A stretch of 64,000 bases of DNA from Streptomyces sedi (lineage in GTDB: Bacteria > Actinomycetota > Actinomycetes > Streptomycetales > Streptomycetaceae), in NCBI RefSeq assembly GCF_006335015.1, contig NZ_VDGT01000004.1, positions 186,001 to 250,000 of the forward strand, given 5' to 3'. The notes beneath the pieces were generated by a model. The model was not told the DNA's origin. It searched no databases and saw nothing but the letters and a program-made list of their open reading frames with translations. This document shows positions 40,325-52,765 of the stretch, in pieces (positions within the stretch are counted from its first letter, which is position 1; each line of letters begins with the position of its first letter). The position numbers and the translations under genes are program-made.

Positions 40325-43300
40325 GGGGGCGAGGCCGAAGGGGTCGACCTCGTGCATGGGGTTGGCGACGTATCCGCGGGGGTTGGGGCCGGGGGCCAGG
40401 CCGAGGGGGTCGAGGGTGGCGTACTGGCCGGTGTCGGGGTCGTAGTGGCGTTGGTAGTTGTAGTGGAGGCCGGATTCGGGGTCGGCGTACTGGCCGGGGA
40501 AGCGGAGGGGGCAGTGGGCGCGTTGGGCGTCGGGCTCGGTGCGGGGGGCGCCCCAGACGGTGGCTTGGTGATGCCAGGCGATCTCGCCTGTCTCGTCGAC
40601 GAGTTCAGTGGGGGTGCCGACGAGGTCGGCGACGATGCTGTAGAAGCGTTCGTCGACCCATTCCTGGGGGCGGTCCCCTGGGGCGACGCTCTCGATCTGG
40701 GTGACCGGGGTGAACCGGTCCTGTTCCCAGTCCCAGACGGTGCGATGGATGTCGCCGTCCGGTGTGGTCTCGGTCTGCTCGGCCGGTGTGAAGCGGTCCC
40801 AGTGGAACCGAGTCTCGGACTCGACCGTCTGGCCGTCGGCTGCCATGCGGCGTTTGGCGACGCGGCGGCCGAAGGGGTCGTACAGGTAGGTCCAGCGGGT
40901 GCCGTCCGGGGTGGTCACCGCGACGAGTCGGTCCTGGCTGTCCCAGGTGTAGTGCCAGACGTCGGCCTTCCGCGACAGCCGTTTGCGGCGGCGCACGACG
41001 ACGCGCCCCTGGGCGTCGTGTTGGTAGCTGATGTCGGAGCGCGAGCGCCGCCCCTCGTTGCCGGCGCCCACCAGCTCGGCGTCGGCGAGGTCCCCGGCCG
41101 CGTCGTAGACGTAGCGTTCCGTCCATCCTTCCGCGCGCACGCCGGTGATCCGGCCGCGGTCGTCGAGGTCGATGGAGCGGTCGCCGCCGAGGCGGTCGGT
41201 GATGGCGTTGACCGGCCCGTCCGCGCGGTAGGTGTAGGCGCGGTGCTGGAGGGAGCGGGCGGCGGGGCCGCGTTCTGAGTGGAGGGTCTGGGAGGCGAGC
41301 TGTCCGGCGTCGTTCCAGGTCTGGCTCACGCGGGAGGCGCCGACGCGGCGTTCGACCTCGTGGCCGTTGTCGTCGTGTGCGAAGGTCATGCGCCTGCCGG
41401 CGCTCGCGACCGAGGTGGGCTGGTCGCGGTCGTCGTATTCCCAATGGCTTTGGTGCCCCGACGGAGTGACGCGTCGGACGCGGCGGCCCCGGGTGTCGTA
41501 CTCGGAGCGCACGGTCGCCCCGTTGCAGGTCTCGGCGAGGATGCGACCCAACGGGTCGCGTTCGTAGTCGAGTTCGACACCCGGGGCGTGCACGTGCCGC
41601 ACCTGACCCATCGGGTCGTACGCGAAGGTGGTCCGGCCCTCCGGGGCGTGCTGTTCGAGGATCTTCCCTCGGTGATCGCGGGAGTAGCGGATCGTCTGGC
41701 CGGCGGCGTTGACCCGTTCCATCAGCTGCCCCGCGGCGTCGTGGCGGTAGGTCTGGGTGCGCCCCCCGAAGTCGGTCTCGTGTGTCAGTCGCCCGACCGG
41801 GTCGTAGGCGTAGCTCCAGGTGGCGCCGCTGCCGTTGGTGACCTCGGTGACGCGCAACTCGCTGTCGTAGGCGAAGCCCAGGCGGGTGCCGTCCGGGTTG
41901 ATCCTGCTGCTGAGCAGGTCAAGGCCGTAGTAGGTGAACCGGGTCGCCGCGCCGTTGGGGGCCAGGTGTTCGAGGAGGTTGCCCTCGCCGTCGTAACCGC
42001 GGCGCTCGGTGCCGCCGTCCGGGTGGACGCGTTCGGTCAGCAGGCCCTCGACCGTCCAACGCGATCGGTCGACGCGCCCGTCCGGCGCGACGCGGGTGGT
42101 GACCCGGCCGAACGCGTCCCGTTCCAGCCGGGTGACGGCCCCCTCGGCGTCGGTCGCGGCGACGGGCATCCCCGTCGCGTCGTTCGTCAGGTGCGCGCTG
42201 CGGCCGGCCGCGTCGGTGATGGTGACGACGGCCCCGGTGGCGTCGAAGGTGTAGGCGATCCGCCCGCCGGCGGGGTCGGTCTCGGAGGTGAGGTTGCCCC
42301 GCTCGTCGTACGTCATCCGCCAGACTCCGCCGTCCGGCTGGGTGACGCTTACCGGCCTGCCCAGGTCGTTGTTCTCCTGCGCATGGCGGGTGCCGTCCGG
42401 CTCCACGAGCGCGTTCAGGTGGCCGCTGGCGTCGTACTCGTAGGACGTGGTCCGACCCAGCGGGTCGGTCAACGATCGCAGCCGGTCGTAGCGGTCGTGG
42501 GCGCGATGGGTCTGGTGCCCCAACGCGTCGGTCTCGGTGAGGAGTTGGTAACTGTCGTTGAACTGGTGGTGTGGCCCAGCGCGTCGGTGAAGCGCGTCTG
42601 ATGGGTCTCGGCGTCGTAGGCGATGCGGCTGCTGAGTAGCCCGTCCATCCCATCGGTCGCGACGCAGCGGCCTTCGTCGTCGTACGAGTACCGGTACCAG
42701 ACGGCGTTGCGGTCCTGCCAACCGGTGATGCGCCGCCGCTCGTCATAGCCGAACTCGGTCGCGGACTCGGACGAGTTGAAGACCTGGGTGAGGTCGCCTC
42801 CCTCGCCGTACCCGAAGCGGCGCAGCAGCGGGCGAGCCGGATCGTTGAGCAGATGCAGCGCGGTGACCCGGCCGTCCCGCGTCGTGACGCCGACGTGGTA
42901 ACCACCCTGGTGCACGACATCGGTCGGCGCGCCGGCTTCGTCGTACGCCACATCGATCCGGTTGCCGTTCCGGTCGCTGATCGCGACCAGCGGCAGCTCA
43001 CCGCCCGGGCGGCCCGGCACGGGCGCGAAATGCAGGCGCTCACCCGTTCGCGCACGCTTCACCACCAGAGCCGAACCCGGCCCACTCTCCCAACGCAACG
43101 GCCAACGCGGACCCTCGACCGGGAGAACGCCCTCCTCCAGGTCCGGGCGCGGGTAGTCCAGGATCATGCCATCGTCGGTGACCAGCCGCAGACCAGCCGG
43201 ATCGAGCAGCAGACGTTGGTCCAGCGTCGAGGTCCAGGACAGGCCGAACCAGCCTCCGGAGCGGAACCGCGACCTGTGGTGACGCCGGAGAACCAGCGGC

Positions 43301-44421
43301 AGTGCGCCAGGGAGTTCGACGTCCGTCTCACTCATGACCATCTCACCGGTGGCCATGTCGATCGGGTCCGTGCGGCAGACCAGGTCATCCGCGCCGCGAC
43401 CGGAGCGCCGCAGGCTGCGGCCGAGGCCGAGTGCGCCCTGGCGCAGACCACGCAGGCCGGTCGATGCCGCACCTCGCAGTCCGCGGGCGAGTCCGCCGAG
43501 GGTGGTGAGTCCCTTCATGCCGGGGATGCAGTCAAGTGCCGCAAATGCGACGTCGAGGAGTCCGGCTTCCCCTCTGGCGTATTTGATGAGGGTGTCGGCG
43601 AGGACGACGATCGCGGCGGCGAGGACGACCCAGGCGAGGGGGCCGCCGATGATCATGACGACGATGCCGAGGACGGCGACGACGAGTTTGCAGGCGTCGA
43701 CGAGGGTGCCCCAGTTGTCGGTGGCCCATTTGATGGCCTTTTCCCACCAGCGGCGGTTCTGGATGCCGGCGTCGGAGGCCTCGTCGATGTCGCGGGCGCA
43801 CTCGCGTGCGGCTTCCTCTCGCATCTCCTGGGCGTCGAGGGCGAGTTGGCGGGCGGCGGAGAGGCGTTCCTCCGCGTCGTTGACCTGGGACTGGGCGGCG
43901 CCGGCGGCGGCTTCGGCGGCCTGCTGGTCGCGGGCGGCGGCGCGGACGTCGGCCTCGTCCGGGGGGTCGACGTTGTCGCGTTCGCCTTCGCGTTGGAGGC
44001 GTTCGGCTTCGTCGCCGGCGCGGCCGACCCAGTCGGAGGCGTCGCCGAGCGCGGACTGCGCGGAGGCCAGGTCCGCCTGCGCGGTGATGGCGCGATCCAG
44101 GGCGCGGTCGGCCATGCCCTGGGCGGTCTGGAGTTTGGGCCAGTAGGTGTGCAGCGCCTGGGAGCAGAGGGAGTAGGAGTCTTCGAGTTTGGTGAGGTTG
44201 TCCGGGACGCCGTCGAACTCCCGGCGGAACGCGTCGGCAGACAGCCCGGCCCAGTCCAGCATGGCACGTTCGCCCGCCATGCCCCGGATCTTCCCCAGCG
44301 CCTCACCGACATCGTCGGCGAACTCCCCCAACTCCTCGGCTAACTCCCGGACTTCATCCGGATCCCCCGGCGTCGGGTCCCGGTCCATGTCCACCGGAGA
44401 CCAGTCAGACGGTCGCGCCAT
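39893..44421 (-). pseudogene. RHS-repeat polymorphic toxin, reading frame broken by a 1-nt deletion
   Basis: A protein of about 1509 aa if one frame shift is restored. The N-terminus (residues 1-270) is a helical WXG100-like segment ('FADDVGEALGKIRGMAGERAMLDWAGLSADAF' in part) and a hydrophobic hairpin. A DUF6531-type start of the RHS shell follows ('DLVCRTDPIDMATGEMVM'), then many YD repeats, the core 'LRFPGQYADPESGLHYNYQRHYDPD' (in parts), 'DPLGLAPGPNP' and a variable tip. At about 42565 a single C is missing in the minus strand ('GHTT' then SSTT instead of QFNDSYQLL). This splits the gene into 44421-42469 and an out-of-frame remainder. It may be a sequencing error or a true inactivation. 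Confidence 0.85.
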
Positions 44422-44535
44422 GATCCCCCCAAGGCCGCTCTCCCCAGAGCGGACGAAACATTACTCAGAGAAGGCGGTGCGAGCAACGGGTAATCAACGG
44501 CGCCGAGGTGGTCGGGCGCAGGAGGGCACAAAGAT

Positions 44536-44566
44536 CAGGGCCCACGTCGCTGACCTGGGCCCTGAC
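44536..44566. repeat. 31-bp hairpin, left flank of the McrBC segment
   Basis: Arms of 14 bp with one mismatch and a gct loop. It is 28/31 identical to the hairpin at 48492-48522 and in the same orientation. The two copies bracket the mcrC/mcrB genes. On the minus strand it can also terminate mcrC transcription (stop at 44614). No tRNA remnant is visible beside this copy. Confidence 0.8.
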
Positions 44567-44613
44567 CAGGGCTCGGGCCGCGTCTTGCTCCGCACCGTGA
44601 TACGCGACGGCTA

Positions 44614-45885
44614 CTACGGAACGACCGAACTGGCGAATCCCGCGATTGACCTTTGCAGCGGTCCGCACGCGTCCCTGGGCGCGACACGCGTGTCGAGGCC
44701 GAGCACCTCAATGAGACCCAGGCGGCCACGTGGCCCCTCGATACGCAGCACGTGTCGGGTGGGTCCGTCCGGCGAGGGATGCACCGCCAGGGCGAGCGGG
44801 GCGGCCGGGTCGGTGTATCCGGCGATGTAGGTGAGCAGCTGGTGTCGGTCTTCGGGAGAGACGTTCCTCTCCACGTATCCCTTGTACTTCGCGTCCACGA
44901 CGAGGAAACGGGTCGCCGTAGGGATCCCGTTCCGCGAGGGGAAGGCCAGCAGAACATCGGGCCTGAACGACGGGGTCCGGCCTTTGGGCTGTCCATGCGT
45001 TCGGATGGTGCCTTCCCCGGGGTGTGCCGCTCGGCCGCCGAGCCCGGCCGCCGCGTCGACGGCCATCCGCCGGACGACGCTCTCCCACAGGACATCCAGG
45101 TTGAGCAGCAGGCTCTTCGCCGCGAAGCCGTACGGCAGCAACAGGTCGGTCACTCCGCCGCCGCCGAGCACCATGCGCGCCCAGGCGTGCGCGGCCCGGT
45201 AGTGGTTGTTGAGCCGGTTGTACTGTCCCCGAGCGAGCAGGGGCAGCGCGTCGAGCGGCTGTCGCGGGCTTGGGAACCGCGCCGCGGCGTCGAGCAGCCG
45301 CCGGATTTGTCGCGGGTCGCTGGACCGACGTGCGGCGACGGTCAGCGCGGCCCCGCACACCATGTTCTCCCACCCGCCCTCCTCGTACTCGAAGGTCTGG
45401 AGGTGAAGACGGTCGACCGCGCCATAGCATCGGGTGGCCTGCGCTTCCACGTCGAGCCGCCCCCGCAGGGCCGTGTCGGTGCGCTTCCGGCGTACGTAAT
45501 CCCTGCGCAGGCCGCGGCGGAGCAGGAGACGGCATTCGTGTAGCAGAGCGGCGGGTACCAGTCCCGCGTATCCATCACTGCCGATGGGCCAGTTCCGCAG
45601 GGTCTCGTTCGGTTCGCGCTGGTTGTTGGAGTAACAGAGCCAGTCGATCAGGCGTTTCCCTTCTATAGGAAACTTGGGCTGAAGCACTAGCCGTATCCGG
45701 TCGAGCTGGAGCACTCCGACGGTGGAATTCGCCCTGAGCGCGTATCCCTTGCGGCCATCAGTGATGGTGACCACCTTGGCCGACCGGAGCTTGTCGAGGT
45801 CGGCTTCGGAGAGTCTGTCGTGTGCGACGGTGACAGACTCGTATTCCCTGAGGGTCACCTCGTGGCGGGCGGCGTTCCAGGGCAT
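44614..45885 (-). CDS. mcrC: McrC-like subunit of a type IV restriction system
   Basis: A 423-aa nuclease subunit. An N-terminal beta-rich DNA/complex-binding half ('VGVLQLDRIRLVLQPKFPI', 'LIDWLCYSN') precedes the McrBC helical region ('RRDYVRRKRTDTALRGRLDV'). The PD-(D/E)xK nuclease motif is seen as 'SFRPDVLLAF' and 'TRFLVVDAKYKGY'. It lies 4 bp downstream of mcrB on the same strand. With the McrB GTPase it should cleave DNA bearing modified cytosines, typically from phages or foreign methylating hosts. Confidence 0.93.
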   Translation of the reverse strand: MPWNAARHEVTLREYESVTVAHDRLSEADLDKLRSAKVVTITDGRKGYALRANSTVGVLQLDRIRLVLQPKFPIEGKRLIDWLCYSNNQREPNETLRNWPIGSDGYAGLVPAALLHECRLLLRRGLRRDYVRRKRTDTALRGRLDVEAQATRCYGAVDRLHLQTFEYEEGGWENMVCGAALTVAARRSSDPRQIRRLLDAAARFPSPRQPLDALPLLARGQYNRLNNHYRAAHAWARMVLGGGGVTDLLLPYGFAAKSLLLNLDVLWESVVRRMAVDAAAGLGGRAAHPGEGTIRTHGQPKGRTPSFRPDVLLAFPSRNGIPTATRFLVVDAKYKGYVERNVSPEDRHQLLTYIAGYTDPAAPLALAVHPSPDGPTRHVLRIEGPRGRLGLIEVLGLDTRVAPRDACGPLQRSIAGFASSVVP

Positions 45886-45889
45886 TTAC

Positions 45890-48079
45890 CTACTCCCCGC
45901 CCGAGATGCCAGAGCCGTATTCACCAGCGGACGCCTCGCCCCCGGATTTGGCGGCAACGAATTCGTCGACCAGCATCGCGGGCAGATCCTGCGGGTTGGT
46001 CTGGACGATCCGACCGGTGCTGTCGTTCACCAGCGCACCCAGCACGTTCCTCAGAAGCTCCGGCTGCCCCAGGCAGTAGTCGACCACGAGCGGCACGATC
46101 TCGTGGTGGAACGCGTGTGAGAGCTGTTCCACGGTGACGATCGGCCGGTCGTCGGCGAGCAAGTACGCCTGGCCGAGCAAGTGGTCAGGTCCGAAGGCGG
46201 TGTCGAGTTTGGCGTTCAGGCCCTCCAGGAAGTCGGCCAAACCGAGTCCTCCGACTTCGCCGTCCAGAACGTCAAGGTCCGGCGACACGTCGAAGAAAGC
46301 GAACCTGCGTCGGATCGCGGCATCGATGTGCCCCACGCTGCGGTCGGCGGTGTTCATGGTGCCGATGATGAAGACGTTGGAAGGCACGGTCTGCTGTCGG
46401 CCGCTGGTGGGCAGGGTGACGGAGACAGAGTTCCGTTTGTCGAGTTCGAGCAGGGTGATCAACTCGCCGAGGATGCGCGGTAGATCGCCGCGGTTGATCT
46501 CGTCCACGATGATCAGGAAAGTGTCGTCGGGCGCCGCCTCGGCCGCCATGCAGACCCGGCGGAACAGCCCGTCCGTCATGACGAGATTGAGGCCGGCCCC
46601 GTCTGCCGACGTGGCCGGCTTGAATCCCTCGACGAAGTCTTCGTATCCGTAGGACGGGTGAAAGGTAACCATGGTGAGACGAGCCGCGTGTGAGTCCTGG
46701 GGAACTGCGGACAACTCGCGGAGCGCCGCCGCGCGTTCCTCTGGTGGGGACTCGATCCGATCTCCGTGCCCGGCCATGGCGAGCGCGACGCTGAGCGCCA
46801 GTCGCGTCTTGCCGGTGCCGGGCGGGCCCTGCAGCACGACCTGTCCCTTGTGCTCCAGCAGATCCCTTACCCCGCGCACGGAGGCGGGAAGTTCGGCGTC
46901 CGTCTCCGGCGCCGACTCGACGGCTGCGGTGAATCCGGCTTTGCGGCCGCCTCGGATCTCGCGCAGCAGCGTGGCGGGAACCCTGGCGAGGGTTTGCTGC
47001 CAGGCGTGCCGTGGCGAGTCGAAGAGCTGGGCGTAGGAGGTGTCCCAGTCCACTCCCACGACGTGCCGGTGTGTCTCGACATCAGGGTTGTAGGAGTACC
47101 CCTCGGCGACGGTGCCCAGCGCGAGTACCTCCGACTTGCCCCGGTTGGCGACGATCAGCTCGCCGCGTTCCAGGTCGCGGAAGGCGAGCAACTGCCGGGC
47201 GAGCCGCAGATTCCGGCCGGTGCTGTGCGGCCAGTACCGGTCAAGAGCGTTCTTGAGTTCCTGATCACTCTCGTACTGGCCGAGGCTGCCGATCTCGTCC
47301 CAGCCGATCCTGATGCGGCGGTTCGCGAGGCAGTCGTCCCAAAGGCTCGCGCGTTCCCCCGGTGCGATCTTCCAGACCGTCCGATCCCTCGGCCTCGGTG
47401 CGTGGAAGGCGTACAGGAAATCCACCACCTCGTGCGGGCGCCATCCCTCGAACTCCGGCGTCTCTCGCACGAGATGGAGCAGCTCACGATTGGCCTGCCA
47501 GGTACGGATCCTGGTGGCGTGCGGCTGATGTGGCCGGCCGCTCAGCAGCGCGGTGAAGTGGCGGACGTGGGAGGCGGAGAAGACCGGCAGATACGTGTCG
47601 GGAACGTAGGTCGCCAATGCCTTCGTGGTCAACGCCTGCCCGTAGGAGAGCGTTTCCAGCTCATCGATGCGCCCGTACGCTCCGCTGGCCGCCGCCGCGA
47701 AGGCGGTCACGAACTCGGCGCGTACCTTCGCCCAGGCCTCCTGTACGCCGAGTCCGCGCAGGGTGCTGGGCACGACTCGCCACTCACCTGTGCGGTGCCG
47801 GTACACGATGTGCTTCCCCGCACTGCCTCCACGGATGCTGCCGAGAGCGTTGGTGCCGTACTCCATCAGGCCGCAGAAGGTGTACCGCGGACCCCCCTGA
47901 GGCGTTGGTCCCAACGCATACCATTCGAGGGGAAGTTCACCCCAGGCATCGAGCGGGAACTCCTCCAGCACCCGAAGCCGTTCCTCCTCCGCACTGTCGG
48001 CGGCCCTCGCCGCTGCCTCCCGATCGAACTCGGCGATGCGCCGCGAGAGGCCGTCTCGGAATTCCCCACCCTCAGCCAT
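45890..48079 (-). CDS. mcrB: McrB-like AAA+ GTPase with EVE-like N-terminal domain
   Basis: A 729-aa motor subunit. Residues of about 225-370 ('WKIAPGERASLWDDCLANRRIRIGWDEIGSLG' in part, 'GELIVANRGKSEVLALGTVAEGYSYNPD', 'HHRHVVGVDW'-like) form an EVE/PUA-type domain. Such domains read modified bases. The AAA+ core has Walker A 'VVLQGPPGTGKTRLALSV' (Lys424), Walker B 'FLIIVDEINRGDLPRILGEL' and the McrB signature 'GTMNTADRSVGHID' near residue 575. The first 200 residues are a further uncharacterised domain. The domain order makes it the specificity and translocation subunit for mcrC. Confidence 0.93.
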   Translation of the reverse strand: MAEGGEFRDGLSRRIAEFDREAAARAADSAEEERLRVLEEFPLDAWGELPLEWYALGPTPQGGPRYTFCGLMEYGTNALGSIRGGSAGKHIVYRHRTGEWRVVPSTLRGLGVQEAWAKVRAEFVTAFAAAASGAYGRIDELETLSYGQALTTKALATYVPDTYLPVFSASHVRHFTALLSGRPHQPHATRIRTWQANRELLHLVRETPEFEGWRPHEVVDFLYAFHAPRPRDRTVWKIAPGERASLWDDCLANRRIRIGWDEIGSLGQYESDQELKNALDRYWPHSTGRNLRLARQLLAFRDLERGELIVANRGKSEVLALGTVAEGYSYNPDVETHRHVVGVDWDTSYAQLFDSPRHAWQQTLARVPATLLREIRGGRKAGFTAAVESAPETDAELPASVRGVRDLLEHKGQVVLQGPPGTGKTRLALSVALAMAGHGDRIESPPEERAAALRELSAVPQDSHAARLTMVTFHPSYGYEDFVEGFKPATSADGAGLNLVMTDGLFRRVCMAAEAAPDDTFLIIVDEINRGDLPRILGELITLLELDKRNSVSVTLPTSGRQQTVPSNVFIIGTMNTADRSVGHIDAAIRRRFAFFDVSPDLDVLDGEVGGLGLADFLEGLNAKLDTAFGPDHLLGQAYLLADDRPIVTVEQLSHAFHHEIVPLVVDYCLGQPELLRNVLGALVNDSTGRIVQTNPQDLPAMLVDEFVAAKSGGEASAGEYGSGISGGE

Positions 48080-48491
48080 GCGGGCATTCTGCCCCACCGC
48101 GCCCCCGCTGCTGCCGCAGCTCAAAGCGTCCGCGTCCGGGCTTGCTGTTCGGGAGGGAGAGGGACACGTCATCTCGATGGTGCGCGCGCCTTCGGGCTGA
48201 GGCGGTGAAGGCTCAGTAAGGGGGTGCCTCGGAGGCTCCCGGTTCTGAGTTCCGGGTTCTGAGAGCTTGGGAGCACGGGGCCCGTCACTCATGGAGCGGG
48301 CGACTCTGAAGGACGCCATGGTCAGTGCCGGGCGATTCCCTGGGGAGGCCGCGTTGATATGACAGCACACCGACCGTGAGGGGCAGCACGGGGGAGTCCG
48401 GAGAATCGATGCCCAGGTGACGGCCGCGCACAGTGAGAACAGCCGATCCGGTCCACGTCGGGTGCGTGGCGGCTGCCCGGCCCGGCCAGCG

Positions 48492-48522
48492 TCAAGGCCC
48501 AGGTCGCTGACCTGGGCCTTGA
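48492..48522. repeat. Perfect 31-bp hairpin, tRNA-terminator-like, right flank of the McrBC segment
   Basis: tcaaggcccaggtc, a gct loop and the exact complement form 14-bp arms. Hairpins containing AAGGCCCAGG...CCTGGGCCTT are typical downstream of Streptomyces tRNA genes, and this one directly follows a tRNA-Gly 3' remnant on the minus strand. Its near-copy is at 44536-44566. Confidence 0.88.
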
Positions 48523-48523
48523 C

Positions 48524-48573
48524 CGTGAGAGCGGGCGACGGGAGTCGCACCCGCGCTCCCGGCTTGGGAAGCA
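48524..48573 (-). repeat. 3' remnant of tRNA-Gly(CCC), att-like
   Basis: On the minus strand the sequence contains CTTCCCAAG (a CCC anticodon loop), a T-arm GCGGGTGCGACTCCCGT and the acceptor 3' strand CGCCCGC. The 5' acceptor strand and D-arm are absent, so it cannot be a functional tRNA. The T-loop also departs from TTCGA. It is best read as an integration scar left where elements enter at the 3' end of a tRNA-Gly gene. Confidence 0.75.
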
Positions 48574-48755
48574 CTGACCCCGTGCCGGCCCGCCGGCCCG
48601 CCGGCCCGTCGCCGACGGCGACAGTCCGGCGGGCCGCGGGGAACCGCCGTTGAGCGTGAACGGCCGCCCTGACAGGCCGGCGTCGGGCGCGGCTCACCGG
48701 GCCGCAGGGGCCCTCTCAGCCCGCCGAACCTCGCGCGGGTGTGTCCGCGGGTGTG

Positions 48756-50147
48756 TCACTCGAACTGTGCGAAGAACCTCCAGATCTCTCCCTTGGTCCA
48801 GGTGGCGACGCCGCTTTCGCCGGGGGAGCCGTCGACCGGGCCGGGGATGTGGTCCCCGTCGAACGCGGCCCACTGGACCGGGTACCCGGCACGGCAGTCC
48901 GAGTACGTGGTGGTGATGTGCGTTTGGCTGCCCGGCGCGGGTTCGCGCGGGCTCTGGGAAGTGCAGCCGTTGTTGCTGACGAACCTGTCGCGCAGGGACC
49001 GTCCTTGCGCGATGTTGAGGACGGAGTCGCTGATGCCGTGGATTCCGAAGTAGGCGACGGGCTGGTTGCCGCCGTCGCACCCGCTGATCTGGGCGCCGGA
49101 GATGACCGCGACGGCCCGGAAGTCGTTCGGCCGGGCGCAGGCGAGTGCGTAGCTCATGCCGCCGCCCCAGCTGAATCCCGTGGCGAAACGCTGCGCCGGG
49201 TCGACGCAGAGGCCGGACTCGATGCGCCGGATCATGTCGTCGACGAAGGCGACGTCCTCACCGCCCGCGTTGGCCCAGCCGTTGTCGAGGCCCTGGGGGG
49301 CGACCAGGATGGCGGTGTTGTCCGACTGTTCCTGCTGGCCGTAGTAGGACCAGGCGTTCCCGCTCGTTCCGCCGGAGGCGACGTCCTGGGCGGTTCCGCC
49401 TCGCCAGTGGAAGGCGAAGATCAGCCGGTAGGGGTGGTCGTTGTCGTAGTTGTCAGGGACTCTGAGGATGAAGCCGCGGCTCTTGCCGCCGCTCTGGATC
49501 GTGTGTGTGCCGCTCGTCAGCCCCGGGGCGCTGCCGCATCCTTCCTCGCTGCCGGACGACAGCTTGATCATTCGCCATTGCTGGTTGGTGCCGCCCCGGT
49601 CGGCGTACTGGATGACGCTGGCGCCGTCGGCGGTGGAGGCGTCCCGCACCTCTACCGCCTTGCCGCTGCCGCGGTTGATCAGCCGGACGTGGTCCGTGTC
49701 GGAGTCGGCCAGGCGGAACTGCTGGTTGGCCCCGTTGTGGTCGGCCCACTGCTGGACCGCGGCGCCGTCGGCGGTCGAGGCGTTGGCGATGTCGAGGACC
49801 TTGCCCGAATGCCGGGCCTTGAGCCGGTAGTAGCCGTCGCCGGCGTCCACGAACTGCCACTGCTGGTTGGTTCCGTCGTGGCGCGTCCACTGCTGGAGCG
49901 CGGCGCCGTCGGCGGTGGAGGTGCCCGCGACGTCCAGTGCCTTGTCGCTGTTGCGATTGACCAGGACGTACCAGGCGTCTGTGTCCACCGCCGCGGCCTC
50001 GGCGGACGTCGACAGCGCCTGGGCGGGCGTGGTGATCACCGAGGTGAGCAGGCCGGTCGCGAGGACCGCCGCCAGCACGGCGGCGAACCGGGACCACCAT
50101 CGGGATCCGTGTGGGCGGGCGGAGCGAACCGCGGCGTAGATTCTCAT
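48756..50147 (-). CDS. Secreted feruloyl/acetyl-xylan esterase with N-terminal ricin-type lectin domain
   Basis: A 463-aa extracellular enzyme. A signal peptide ends near 'TTPAQA'. A RICIN/CBM13 beta-trefoil of about 130 residues follows, with repeated 'NQQWQF', 'NQQFRL' and 'NQQWRM' blocks. The C-terminal CE1/LpqC-like alpha/beta hydrolase shows Ser in 'FATGFSWGGGMSYAL', Asp in 'GIHGISDSV' and His in 'WAAFDGDHIPGP'. It should remove ferulate or acetate from arabinoxylan. It is 31 bp downstream of the GH10 xylanase gene on the same strand and probably co-transcribed. The tip of the mature protein is rich in Cys pairs, consistent with secretion. Confidence 0.9.
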   Translation of the reverse strand: MRIYAAVRSARPHGSRWWSRFAAVLAAVLATGLLTSVITTPAQALSTSAEAAAVDTDAWYVLVNRNSDKALDVAGTSTADGAALQQWTRHDGTNQQWQFVDAGDGYYRLKARHSGKVLDIANASTADGAAVQQWADHNGANQQFRLADSDTDHVRLINRGSGKAVEVRDASTADGASVIQYADRGGTNQQWRMIKLSSGSEEGCGSAPGLTSGTHTIQSGGKSRGFILRVPDNYDNDHPYRLIFAFHWRGGTAQDVASGGTSGNAWSYYGQQEQSDNTAILVAPQGLDNGWANAGGEDVAFVDDMIRRIESGLCVDPAQRFATGFSWGGGMSYALACARPNDFRAVAVISGAQISGCDGGNQPVAYFGIHGISDSVLNIAQGRSLRDRFVSNNGCTSQSPREPAPGSQTHITTTYSDCRAGYPVQWAAFDGDHIPGPVDGSPGESGVATWTKGEIWRFFAQFE

Positions 50148-50178
50148 CGCCTCACTCCCTGGTCAGCGACAGGCCCCA

Positions 50179-52765
<2,587 letters not shown>

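Larger units (their letters stand above)
48080..48755. other. Intergenic region with a tRNA-derived junction
   Basis: About 680 bp without a credible gene. It contains the hairpin at 48492-48522, the tRNA-Gly remnant at 48524-48573, a run of ccggcccg repeats at about 48586-48610 and a gtcgcc/ggcgac hairpin at 48608-48622. The last can end feruloyl-esterase transcription. It marks the boundary between the defence island and the xylan-degradation genes. Confidence 0.6.

Noticed and set aside
39893..44421. Type VI secretion-associated RHS effector
   Set aside because: No VgrG, PAAR or adaptor domain or gene is visible. The WXG100-like N-terminus and the actinobacterial host point to type VII or another export route.
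48524..48573. A functional tRNA-Gly gene
   Set aside because: Only the 3' half is present. The acceptor 5' strand and D-arm are absent and the T-loop is altered. The same holds for the copy at 54711-54760.
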